Shown one piece after another: positions 51,934-58,979 of a stretch of DNA of 64,000 nt. This DNA is from Clostridiales bacterium 1_7_47FAA (GTDB lineage: Bacteria; Bacillota; Clostridia; Lachnospirales; Lachnospiraceae), in contig DS990260.1 in assembly GCA_000155435.1 (NCBI GenBank), positions 1,252,118 to 1,316,117 on the forward strand. The letters are read 5' to 3'. The stretch's first letter is position 1, and each line of letters opens with the position of its first letter. The position numbers and the translations under genes are program-made. The notes below the pieces were generated by a model. The model had not been told where the DNA came from. It worked only from the letters and a program-made list of their open reading frames with translations, and did not search any database.

Positions 51934-52444
51934 TTTATTCCGGATAGAGAATGAGATAATAGAGAAATGCAGTATATCTGAAAACCGTTTCCATAAGGTC
52001 AGCAGCACTCAATGGGAAAACATATATCAAACGATTGCAGAAAAGTATGCCGACAAAACAGGAACATGGAAAAACGGTTTACATTGGGCTAATATCAAAG
52101 GCTACAGTCCAAAAAGCATGAAAAACTTTTTAGGGAGTTTTCCAGTTGATGGTTCAACATGGTTTTATCTCCTGCCGCAAATCATATCAGGGGATGAGAT
52201 GGTTTATTTTTTAATTGACAAAGGCAGTGATTGGTATTTGGGGGAAAAGTTTTGGATATTTGAAAGCTATATACCTGAATTAGCAGAGGCGCTTAATTTG
52301 TTAAATCAAACTGCCTTCTTAGATACCGGATGGGCGGACTATTATATTATTTCAAAAAAATTCCAATGGCTTATCGGCTTTAATCACCATGATATAATTT
52401 CATGTGTTGGGGAGGGGTTAAATCTTAATTGTCTCAAAAATTAA
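51914..52444 (+). CDS. Hypothetical protein (DUF6756-like)
   Basis: The 176-residue acidic protein (MKKVPYDLFRIENEIIEKCS, GDEMVYFLIDKGSDWYLGEK, YYIISKKFQWLIGFNHHDII) resembles small single-domain proteins related to immunity or SMI1/KNR4-like families, possibly DUF6756. Its AT content is higher than its neighbours, which suggests transfer. It is followed by a MITE-like element. Function is not recognised. Confidence 0.7.
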   Translation: MKKVPYDLFRIENEIIEKCSISENRFHKVSSTQWENIYQTIAEKYADKTGTWKNGLHWANIKGYSPKSMKNFLGSFPVDGSTWFYLLPQIISGDEMVYFLIDKGSDWYLGEKFWIFESYIPELAEALNLLNQTAFLDTGWADYYIISKKFQWLIGFNHHDIISCVGEGLNLNCLKN

Positions 52445-52928
52445 GTAATATAACAAGTTCCTGTCTGTCGGACTGATTTGCAGGTACGGACTAAGGTGCG
52501 ATTGGAAATTGCGTTCCTCCAGCCATCCTAGAGCGTGTTTGAAAATTGCGTTCCGTCGGCTGTGCGTCCCACTTTATGGGAGATTTGGTCCCGATGATGG
52601 AGGCGTAGCGGGCTACGCTGACTGAATCGGGGCCAAATATACCGCGAAGTGGGGCGTGCTTTGTCCTAAGGGGGTACCTCTGGTGGATTCCTTAGGGCAG
52701 ACGGCGGGAATGAATTTTCAAACAGGCTCCGGGGCGTACCTGCAACTTCATTTTAAATAAAGTCGTCTGGATATCAGATGCCATTCATCAGTTGGCATTC
52801 TGTATTTTTATAAACTGCATGAATAAATGAATCAGCGGAATGTAATTTGCCTACCGTTTGAAAGCTGGCTTCACTTAGCCACTTTTCTTTATCCAGCATT
52901 CCTTCCGGCTTTCTTTTTTCCTTTTTCC
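52445..52928. other. Intergenic region containing a MITE-like element
   Basis: Apart from the 199-bp palindromic element at 52531-52729 this region holds no supported gene. A plus-strand frame here continues antisense across the DUF5662 gene and is a shadow. The sequence AAATTGCGTTCC occurs both just before and inside the left end of the element. Confidence 0.5.
52531..52729. mobile_element. MITE-like 199-bp palindromic element
   Basis: The ends are inverted repeats, GAGCGTGTTTGAAAATT (52531-52547) and AATTTTCAAACAGGCTC (about 52713-52729). Inside, further inverted blocks pair: CCCACTT with AAGTGGG, ATTTGGTCCCGAT with ATCGGGGCCAAAT, and GCGTAGC with GCTACGC around the centre. The whole element can fold into one long hairpin. 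There is no transposase gene and no coding capacity. It may be a non-autonomous transposable element or a dispersed structured repeat. Confidence 0.8.
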
Positions 52929-53474
52929 TTAATAACTCCCTTTTTTCAGCAGCTTGCGAAGATAAGCATAGGTTGCCTCTTCGCCCTTATCCTTCAGCAT
53001 GATAAGCAGCTTTTCCAACAGCGCCCTTGTTCTTGGATGGATGGTGATATACTTTTTGGTATATTCATAATATTCCAGCGGGGCCGCGCTGGTGTAGTCC
53101 TTTCCTTTATACACTTCGCAGGCCGCAATCCTGTCGCATATCATCTCAGCCACATACCTGACCGGCATCTTGTTGCCCACCAGTCCCTCTTCCTTGTGGT
53201 TGGAAATATCAATCCAGTACTCATAATGGTGCTTATTCCTGCCTTTGTGGTGCAGCCAGGCCCTGGAATACCCCACGTCCTCCCGCTCCGCAGCGTTTGG
53301 GCTTCTGTCGCCCTGGTAGTACCGGACACCTGTCCAGAATTCCTCAGGGCTGTACTTGGAAAGATCATGTGTCAGTCCCTGCCAATACAGGCCGATTTTA
53401 AAACAGTGCCTGCGCACCAGGCGCCTGTGTTTTGTAATGGTGCAGTAATGTCTCCATATATTTTGAACCTTCAT
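52929..53474 (-). CDS. DUF5662 family protein
   Basis: The 181-residue protein (MKVQNIWRHYCTITKHRRLV, GLYWQGLTHDLSKYSPEEFW, HKGRNKHHYEYWIDIS, MPVRYVAEMICDRIAACEVY) has the DUF5662 arrangement of histidines and aspartates (THDLSKYS, HHKGRNKHHYEYW), which could bind metal in an HD-like manner. Function is not established. The gene is convergent with nothing close and is read away from csp. Confidence 0.88.
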   Translation of the reverse strand: MKVQNIWRHYCTITKHRRLVRRHCFKIGLYWQGLTHDLSKYSPEEFWTGVRYYQGDRSPNAAEREDVGYSRAWLHHKGRNKHHYEYWIDISNHKEEGLVGNKMPVRYVAEMICDRIAACEVYKGKDYTSAAPLEYYEYTKKYITIHPRTRALLEKLLIMLKDKGEEATYAYLRKLLKKGSY

Positions 53475-53619
53475 TCATAAATCCCTTCTTTTTTTACCCT
53501 TTATGCCAGTTAGTATATCATATAATTCACCCTTTTGCCCCTTTTTCTTCATATTTTAACCTTTGAACAATAGAATCTAAGGTTTGTATAAATTGTTTAT
53601 GCTTTATCACCAAAAACGT

Positions 53620-53648
53620 TTGACACTTTTCAACATTTGTGATATCCT
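53620..53648 (+). promoter_or_regulatory. Promoter of the cold-shock gene
   Basis: TTGACA (53620-53625) and TATCCT (53643-53648) are spaced by exactly 17 bp. Transcription would start near 53655, leaving a leader of about 55 nt rich in A and T before the start codon. Confidence 0.8.
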
Positions 53649-53710
53649 AAGGACAGTTGCGAAATAACTTGCAACAGAACAATTTTTTTATATTTTTTGG
53701 AGGTATCGTA

Positions 53711-53908
53711 ATGAAAGGTACAGTTAAGTGGTTCAACAACCAGAAGGGTTACGGATTTATTTCAGATGAGCAGGGCAACGATGTTTTCGTTCACTATTCA
53801 GGTCTGAACATGGATGGCTTCAAGTCCTTAGATGAGGGCGCAGAAGTTGAGTTCGAAGTAGTTAACGGAGCTAAGGGTCCTCAGGCTACTAACGTAACCA
53901 GATTATAA
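53711..53908 (+). CDS. Cold-shock protein (CspA family)
   Basis: The 65-residue protein is a single cold-shock domain with both RNA-binding motifs, [10 protein letters not shown] and DVFVHYSGL. It acts as an RNA chaperone and single-stranded nucleic-acid binder. ATG 53711 follows GGAGG by 7 nt. It has its own promoter and terminator, so it is a single-gene unit and likely highly expressed. Confidence 0.97.
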   Translation: MKGTVKWFNNQKGYGFISDEQGNDVFVHYSGLNMDGFKSLDEGAEVEFEVVNGAKGPQATNVTRL

Positions 53909-53996
53909 TCAATGAACAACAGTGTACCTTTTTCAAACATATATCATCATTGATAGAGTTGAAGTAAGTTATATCTGATTTCAAATGATTACAAGT

Positions 53997-54030
53997 AAGA
54001 GCCAGTCTTCTGACTGGCTCTTGTTGTTTT
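53997..54030 (+). terminator. Terminator of the cold-shock gene
   Basis: AAGAGCCAGTC (53997-54007) pairs perfectly with GACTGGCTCTT (54012-54022) around a TTCT loop, followed by GTTGTTTT. Confidence 0.93.
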
Positions 54031-54106
54031 CTGTCCTGTATCCGTGGAATCAGTGTCTTCCCTCCATGTCTTCCCTCCGTGCCTTCCCTTTATCCGCCAT
54101 CCAATC

Positions 54107-54985
54107 CTACCTGGCGCGTTCCAGTATGTCCTTCAGGTCATCGGTTGAGAACTCATAGTGCTTTCCGCAGAAATGGCAGTTCACCTCAATGGGCTTTCCG
54201 TCTTCAATCATTTCCTGGATATCCTTTTTTCCGACACTGATTAATGCCTTTTCCACCCTGCTCTTGGTACAGTTGCAGTAGAACTGCACCGGGGTCCTGT
54301 CGTTTATCTCCAGCCCGAACTCACCGAGGATGTATTCCAGTATCCGCTCCGGGGTGTTGCCCACATCCAGCAGAGTGGTGATGGAGGATATCTCCTTAAG
54401 CTTGTCTTCCAGCCTGCCGATGACTGACTCGGATGCCCCCGGCATCAGCTGGATCATGAAGCCTCCGGCCTGACGCACCGTGTTATCCTTATTCATCAGG
54501 ACGCCCAGGGCCACGGAGGAAGGAATCTGTTCTGATGTGGCATAATAGTAGGTAAGGTCCTCTGCAATCTCCCCGCTTACCAGGATGGTCTGTCCCACAT
54601 ATGGCTCTTTCAGGCCGATATCCTTAATCACACTCAGGACGCCCACGCCCAGGGCACCGCCCACGTCCAGCTTCCCCTTTGCATTGGGGGGCAGCATGAC
54701 CATGGGATGAAAGGCATATCCTTTTACATTCCCAAGGGAATCAGCGGTCACGGTCAGTCCGCCAATGGGTCCGTCCCCCTGTATCTTCAGGGTCAGAAGG
54801 TCCTTTTCCCCCTTCATGTCAATCCCCATCATGACTCCTGCGGTGAGAAGCCGTCCCAGTGCAGCGGTTGCTACCGGGCTGGTATTATGGGCCTTTCTTG
54901 CCTCTTCCACCAAATCCCTTGTGGTGGAGGCAAATGCACGGATTTCACCGTCCGCCGCAGTTGCTCTTATCACATAATCTGACAT
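54107..54985 (-). CDS. hslO: Redox-regulated chaperone Hsp33
   Basis: Hsp33 is activated by oxidation and holds unfolding proteins. The 292-residue product starts MSDYVIRATAADGEIRAFAS and has the zinc-binding redox cysteines near the C-terminus as CNC (QFYCNCTKSRVEKAL) and CHFC (EVNCHFCGKHYEFS), all four present. Length is standard. A methyltransferase gene lies 15 bp upstream on the same strand. Confidence 0.97.
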   Translation of the reverse strand: MSDYVIRATAADGEIRAFASTTRDLVEEARKAHNTSPVATAALGRLLTAGVMMGIDMKGEKDLLTLKIQGDGPIGGLTVTADSLGNVKGYAFHPMVMLPPNAKGKLDVGGALGVGVLSVIKDIGLKEPYVGQTILVSGEIAEDLTYYYATSEQIPSSVALGVLMNKDNTVRQAGGFMIQLMPGASESVIGRLEDKLKEISSITTLLDVGNTPERILEYILGEFGLEINDRTPVQFYCNCTKSRVEKALISVGKKDIQEMIEDGKPIEVNCHFCGKHYEFSTDDLKDILERAR

Positions 54986-55000
54986 TGTATCTCTCCTATC

Positions 55001-55750
55001 CTATTTTCCGTTTTCCCGCGCAATCACGTAAATCCGTTCACTGTCCTGCTGCACGGGATTCCGGGTGCAGGCGTCATATGCCGCCACAAACTCCATCCCA
55101 GCCTCACTGACTGCCCGCCGGACCTCGTCCAGACTGTATGCGCGCTGGTAATGGGTTTCCTCAAATTTCCTGTAAAGCTCCCCTTCCTTCACAAAAAGGG
55201 TCAGGTCATATTCATTGACCTTGTCTTCCTCATCATAAAAATTATTCCAGATAAAGCTGGATTCTTCCCTGTCCTCTGCAAATGTATTGTCAGCCAGCAT
55301 TTCCCTGTACTTATATTCTGTGTTAAGGTCAAAAATAAATACGCCTTTGGGGTCCAGATAATTGTTGACCAACCGGAACACCTCCACCAGTTCCTCATAT
55401 TCCATCATATAATTCATGGAATCACAGATGCTGATGACAGCCCTTACCGTTCCATACAGTTCAAAACCGCGCATGTCCTGCAGCAGGTAAAGGATATCCA
55501 ATCCCGATGCATTGCGCTTGTTCATGGCTATCTGGAGCATTTCCCCGGAATTGTCAATCCCAATCATATCGTACCCGGACCTTGCCATAAGCTCGGTCAG
55601 GCTGCCGGTCCCACAACCCAGGTCCAGCACCAGTCCATCCGTGACCTGGTATTCCTTAAGAAGTCCTGTGACATAGCCGCACCACTCTTCATAGGGTACA
55701 TTGTCCTGGAATATATCATAAACCTCCGCAAAACCAGTGTAAGCCTCCAT
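55001..55750 (-). CDS. Class I SAM-dependent methyltransferase
   Basis: The 249-residue protein has the SAM-binding glycine loop VLDLGCGTGSLTELMARSGY (about residue 42), GIDNSGEMLQIA, and ICDSMNYMMEYEEL. The C-terminal half is of the type seen in small-molecule methyltransferases. The substrate is unknown. It is directly upstream of hslO and probably co-transcribed. Confidence 0.92.
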   Translation of the reverse strand: MEAYTGFAEVYDIFQDNVPYEEWCGYVTGLLKEYQVTDGLVLDLGCGTGSLTELMARSGYDMIGIDNSGEMLQIAMNKRNASGLDILYLLQDMRGFELYGTVRAVISICDSMNYMMEYEELVEVFRLVNNYLDPKGVFIFDLNTEYKYREMLADNTFAEDREESSFIWNNFYDEEDKVNEYDLTLFVKEGELYRKFEETHYQRAYSLDEVRRAVSEAGMEFVAAYDACTRNPVQQDSERIYVIARENGK

Positions 55751-55847
55751 CCTTCATCCTCCTGCTTTCCATACTGCAAAAGCGCCTGCCCGGAGCTTCC
55801 TCCGGACAGGCGGCTTACAATCAGACGTCCTCAGACACATATGGATC

Positions 55848-56357
55848 CTATGCGTTCTTACCGCAGCACTTCTTATACTTCTTGCCGCTTCCGCATGGGC
55901 ACGGATCGTTGGGGAAAACTTTCTTTCCCTTGCGGACTGTGCCGGAAGCCTTCTGCGCCTTGTAAAGCTCCTTGCGCTTCTCGGGCATAAGGATGCTGTC
56001 CCACTGTGGAAGTTCAAACAGCCAGTTGGCCTTTGCCTCTACCATATTGTAATACAGCTTCTCAGGGTCAATCTCAATCTTGACCTGGGTGTCCTCTTCC
56101 ATTGTCTCAATCGGGTTCTCGTATCCCTTAAGACTCTCATTGATTCCATCCAGGAATCCGGTCATGATCAGTATCTCAGTCTCATACTTCTCAGCCAGTT
56201 CTTTTACGGTTCCGGTAACTACTTCCCCGGGATTGCTGAGGATCTGCTCATAAATTCCTTTTTCAATCTGAAAATATCCAGCCCACAATTCTTCTTTCTT
56301 TTTATCATCCAGGCCGTCGCCATACGCCAGATTTCTCCATGTCTCTAACAGTGCCAT
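55848..56357 (-). CDS. SEC-C zinc-motif protein
   Basis: The 169-residue protein is helical through residue 140 and ends with a SEC-C metal-binding motif ([19 protein letters not shown]), the same zinc knuckle found at the SecA C-terminus. Such proteins may bind ribosomes or SecB-like partners. The N-terminal part ([20 protein letters not shown]) matches a conserved clostridial family without known function. Confidence 0.9.
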   Translation of the reverse strand: MALLETWRNLAYGDGLDDKKKEELWAGYFQIEKGIYEQILSNPGEVVTGTVKELAEKYETEILIMTGFLDGINESLKGYENPIETMEEDTQVKIEIDPEKLYYNMVEAKANWLFELPQWDSILMPEKRKELYKAQKASGTVRKGKKVFPNDPCPCGSGKKYKKCCGKNA

Positions 56358-56509
56358 AGTAAAACCATCCTTTTTGTATTATTTATGTGCTAGTCCATAG
56401 TATATAACAAAAGTAAAGATTTTTCAAATATATTTTGCGCTTTACATACTTTTCGGTTTTGTGCAGATAATAAACATGTAATCCAATCAAAATTAAAGGA
56501 GGTTTTTCC

Positions 56510-56683
56510 ATGAAGGTAAATGGCAAAAACGAGAGCATTGAATGTACCATCAAGAACTGTACGTTCCATGACCAGAAAGAAAACTACTGTACCCTGGACA
56601 GGATCAAGGTTGGCACACATGAGGCAAACCCGACACAGAAGGAATGTACGGACTGTGAGTCTTTTGTAAACAAGGCTCAGTAA
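56510..56683 (+). CDS. DUF1540 small cysteine-rich protein
   Basis: This 57-residue gene begins MKVNGKNESIECTIKNCTFH with AAAGGAGG 7 nt upstream of ATG 56510. The cysteine pattern (IECTIKNC, NYCTLDRI, KECTDCESF) is that of DUF1540, small probable metal-binding proteins common in endospore formers and thought to be spore-associated in some species. It is a single-gene unit with a clear terminator. Confidence 0.92.
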   Translation: MKVNGKNESIECTIKNCTFHDQKENYCTLDRIKVGTHEANPTQKECTDCESFVNKAQ

Positions 56684-56693
56684 GTCAGGAATT

Positions 56694-56742
56694 GGGACAA
56701 AACTTTGGCCGCATAACGGCAGGGTTTTGTCCCAGTTTTTAT
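56694..56742 (+). terminator. Terminator of the DUF1540 gene
   Basis: GGGACAAAAC (56694-56703) pairs with GTTTTGTCCC (56724-56733), followed by AGTTTTTATAT. It begins 10 bp after the stop codon. Confidence 0.92.
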
Positions 56743-56747
56743 ATAAA

Positions 56748-56818
56748 TGTGGATAAGCCGTTTTATTTTTCAGACAATAACAGTTTGTCCACAATCTTTT
56801 CCACATTATTGTGGATAA
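56748..56818. promoter_or_regulatory. Cluster of DnaA-box-like sites
   Basis: Two perfect DnaA boxes (TGTGGATAA, the complement of TTATCCACA) lie at 56748-56756 and 56810-56818. Two one-mismatch boxes lie between them in the other orientation, TTGTCCACA at 56785-56793 and TTTTCCACA at 56797-56805. Four sites in 71 bp is far above chance. The chromosomal origin is unlikely here because dnaA and dnaN are absent, so this may be a DnaA-titrating or DnaA-regulated site. Confidence 0.65.
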
Positions 56819-56841
56819 GTGGATAATTCGTGTAATTTCGA

Positions 56842-56908
56842 CAAAATAAAAGTACCCCTGGGCGCGAGGGACAGTCGAAAGAATGTCCCATCGCCTCCCG
56901 CGGCGTAC
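56842..56908 (-). terminator. Terminator of the small minus-strand gene
   Basis: On the minus strand a long imperfect hairpin (AGTAC outer stem, GGGACA/TGTCCC inner stem) is followed by TTTTATTTTG. It directly follows the stop of the 50-residue gene. Confidence 0.75.
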
Positions 56909-57061
56909 TTAACATGGTTTCCGTTTGGTATTAGGTCCCATTCCTTCCCTGCGGGAGTTATGGGTCTGGTTCTGGTTTTCCGGTTTTTGTTTTTCTGTTA
57001 TGCTGTTGAACATTTCATTTGATTTCTTCCTTGCGGCCTTTTCTTCTAAGTCCCTGTCCAT
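56909..57061 (-). CDS. Small hydrophilic hypothetical protein
   Basis: The 50-residue protein begins MDRDLEEKAARKKSNEMFNS and ends HNSRREGMGPNTKRKPC. It is very hydrophilic. ATG 57061 follows GAGGTGAT, and a terminator begins at its stop, so it is probably a real single gene. No family is recognised with confidence; a spore-associated or nucleic-acid-binding role would be only a guess. Confidence 0.65.
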   Translation of the reverse strand: MDRDLEEKAARKKSNEMFNSITEKQKPENQNQTHNSRREGMGPNTKRKPC

Positions 57062-57155
57062 TATCATCACCTCAATGATAGTATGGCAGGGACAACTGAT
57101 TTCCACTCCATGATGTTCTTGTAATTTTTTCCATTTGTGCTATAATATATCTCAT

Positions 57156-57228
57156 GGGGACATAGCTCAGCTGGGAGAGCGCTGCGTTCGCAACGCAGAG
57201 GTCGCGGGTTCGAATCCCGTTGTCTCCA
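57156..57228 (+). tRNA. tRNA-Ala (anticodon CGC)
   Basis: The 73-nt sequence folds into a normal cloverleaf: acceptor GGGGACA/TGTCTCC, D arm GCTC...GAGC, anticodon stem CTGCG/CGCAG with loop TTCGCAA, and T arm CGGGTTCGAATCCCG. The anticodon CGC reads GCG (alanine). The G3:U70 pair that identifies alanine tRNAs is present. CCA is not encoded. The adjacent integrase gene suggests its 3' end is the phage attachment site. Confidence 0.97.
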
Positions 57229-57282
57229 TTATCAAAAAGTGCTGAAATCCTTGATTTTATAAGGAGTTTGGCATTTTTTTGT

Positions 57283-58677
57283 TTATGAAATCACCTTGAT
57301 TTTTGAAGACAATTGAAGACAATTCTTGTTTGTTGTCAATATAGAGTTGTTTTTAATCTTTTCGTTAGTTTCATCTTCCCTAAAGGGATTAAAAATATAT
57401 TTAAGCGTTGTTTCCAAATCTGTATGCCCCAGCCAGCGTCGTATTTCGTCCAATGCTATTCCAGATGCATTCATTCTTGAAGCTACAGTACGCCTAATAC
57501 AGTGGGAACCTTTTTCTTTTTCATATTCTAACGTTCTTTCAGCCCGTCTAAGTTTATTGAGAAATTGAAGCTTAGTTTTTCTCGCTCCAACCCCATTACA
57601 GAAAATAAACTCTGAAAACATAGTACTATCTTCCTTAATTCTTTTTAGAAATTTGATTACCGAGTTAGATAACACCAGCTCTCTATATCCTGCTTCTGAA
57701 TCCGATTTAACATAGTCAACCACATTACCGGAACTATCTTCCATTCTTTGGATAAATATAGTCTCATTCTTCCAATTAATGTCCGTCCACTTTAATACAC
57801 ACAATTCGCCTATGCGTAACCCTAAATCAAAGTTCGTCATCAATCCTAAACACGCTGTGTTACCATTAATTTCATAACCTCGCTCTAATTCCATAAATAG
57901 GGCTTCAATCTCGTCCGGGTAGAATACCATTTCAGATGATGGCTTTCTTCTTGGACTGGCCAGCAGACGTCTATAATCCAATTCGTCTTTAACCCAAGGA
58001 TTTTCTTCAATATAACCTTTCTTTTTTGCATAAACCAAAGTATTCATAACCACAATCTTGTGAGTATTAAATGCTTTTGCTGTCATATGCTTTTCAGTTA
58101 ATACATCAATGGCCCATTCTTCAATGTCAACTGTTGTAATTTTTTTCAGAGGCATGACAGCAATCTTTCTGTTCTGAACGTATTTTCTGTAACTCTCACG
58201 GTTCTTTTTTCTGGTTTCCTCCTTATTACCGTTCTTCTTGCACTTATAATCAAGCCAACTATCAAAGATATCACACAAGCGAAGATTATCTTTCTCTGTT
58301 TCTTCATCAGCATATCCTTCTGGATAGTAAATATCAAACAGTTGATTAATCATCACATCATAATTTGATGCTTTTATATTTCTACGATGATTTGCCTTAC
58401 TATCATCTGGGATATAAGTACCTGTGCGTCCATCTGTAAGAGGGCTGATTTTATACCGATGAACCTTTAATACTGCTTCTTCTTTCAGCATAGTTATTTG
58501 TGACAACACTGTATCTGGTTTAATTATATCACGTTTTACAAGGGCAAACCAATCATTTTCAGATAATGCTATTAGCCCATATTTTATACTATCATTATAT
58601 ATTTTCAAAAGTCTATCCCTATTATATGGAGATTTCAACTTGTAATCACCAATGTTTACTACTTCTGTAATACTCAA
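57283..58677 (-). CDS. int: Tyrosine recombinase/phage integrase
   Basis: The 464-residue protein has an atypical N-terminal extension (about 1-120), a SAM-like core-binding domain (about 150-240), and a catalytic domain with arginine in LGLRIGELCVLKW, HxxR in GSHCIRRTVASRM, LGHTDLETTLKY with the second histidine, and the tyrosine nucleophile in TLKYIFNPF. It should catalyse integration and excision at the tRNA-Ala site. It is read towards the tRNA. Confidence 0.95.
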   Translation of the reverse strand: MSITEVVNIGDYKLKSPYNRDRLLKIYNDSIKYGLIALSENDWFALVKRDIIKPDTVLSQITMLKEEAVLKVHRYKISPLTDGRTGTYIPDDSKANHRRNIKASNYDVMINQLFDIYYPEGYADEETEKDNLRLCDIFDSWLDYKCKKNGNKEETRKKNRESYRKYVQNRKIAVMPLKKITTVDIEEWAIDVLTEKHMTAKAFNTHKIVVMNTLVYAKKKGYIEENPWVKDELDYRRLLASPRRKPSSEMVFYPDEIEALFMELERGYEINGNTACLGLMTNFDLGLRIGELCVLKWTDINWKNETIFIQRMEDSSGNVVDYVKSDSEAGYRELVLSNSVIKFLKRIKEDSTMFSEFIFCNGVGARKTKLQFLNKLRRAERTLEYEKEKGSHCIRRTVASRMNASGIALDEIRRWLGHTDLETTLKYIFNPFREDETNEKIKNNSILTTNKNCLQLSSKIKVIS

Positions 58678-58760
58678 CTACTCCCTTCCATTCCATAATT
58701 ACAACTCATAATCACATCAAAAGAGCGCCCATGTTTCAGAGCGCCCATACAATTAATACT

Positions 58761-58925
58761 TTATTCATTCTTCATCTTTTCATATTCTTGAAAGAAACAG
58801 TTACACACATCTATTGCTATTAGAGAAATCGTGTTTACCAAACTATCTTCCTCTGGATATTTTTTATTTATCATGTCAATAAGGGCGTTAGAAATCTTTG
58901 CAAAATCATCGTTGTTTAATTTCAT
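58761..58925 (-). CDS. Small phage hypothetical protein
   Basis: This 54-residue gene begins MKLNNDDFAKISNALIDMIN and ends FFQEYEKMKNE, with AAAGGAAA just upstream of ATG 58925. It lies between the integrase and the tape-measure gene on the same strand. No family is recognised. It is helical and acidic. Confidence 0.65.
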   Translation of the reverse strand: MKLNNDDFAKISNALIDMINKKYPEEDSLVNTISLIAIDVCNCFFQEYEKMKNE

Positions 58926-58979
58926 TATTTTCCTTTCCAATTAAGGTGCCCATTTCTGAGCACCTTATATCTTTTGATT

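Noticed and set aside
52827..53480. A 217-codon plus-strand frame
   Set aside because: It is antisense to the DUF5662 gene, which has a recognised family pattern.
56390..56806. A 138-codon minus-strand frame
   Set aside because: It lies antisense to the DUF1540 gene and crosses its terminator; no ribosome binding site.
56748..56818. Chromosomal replication origin
   Set aside because: DnaA boxes are present, but dnaA, dnaN, rpmH and a clear AT-rich unwinding region are missing, so only a DnaA-binding cluster is claimed.
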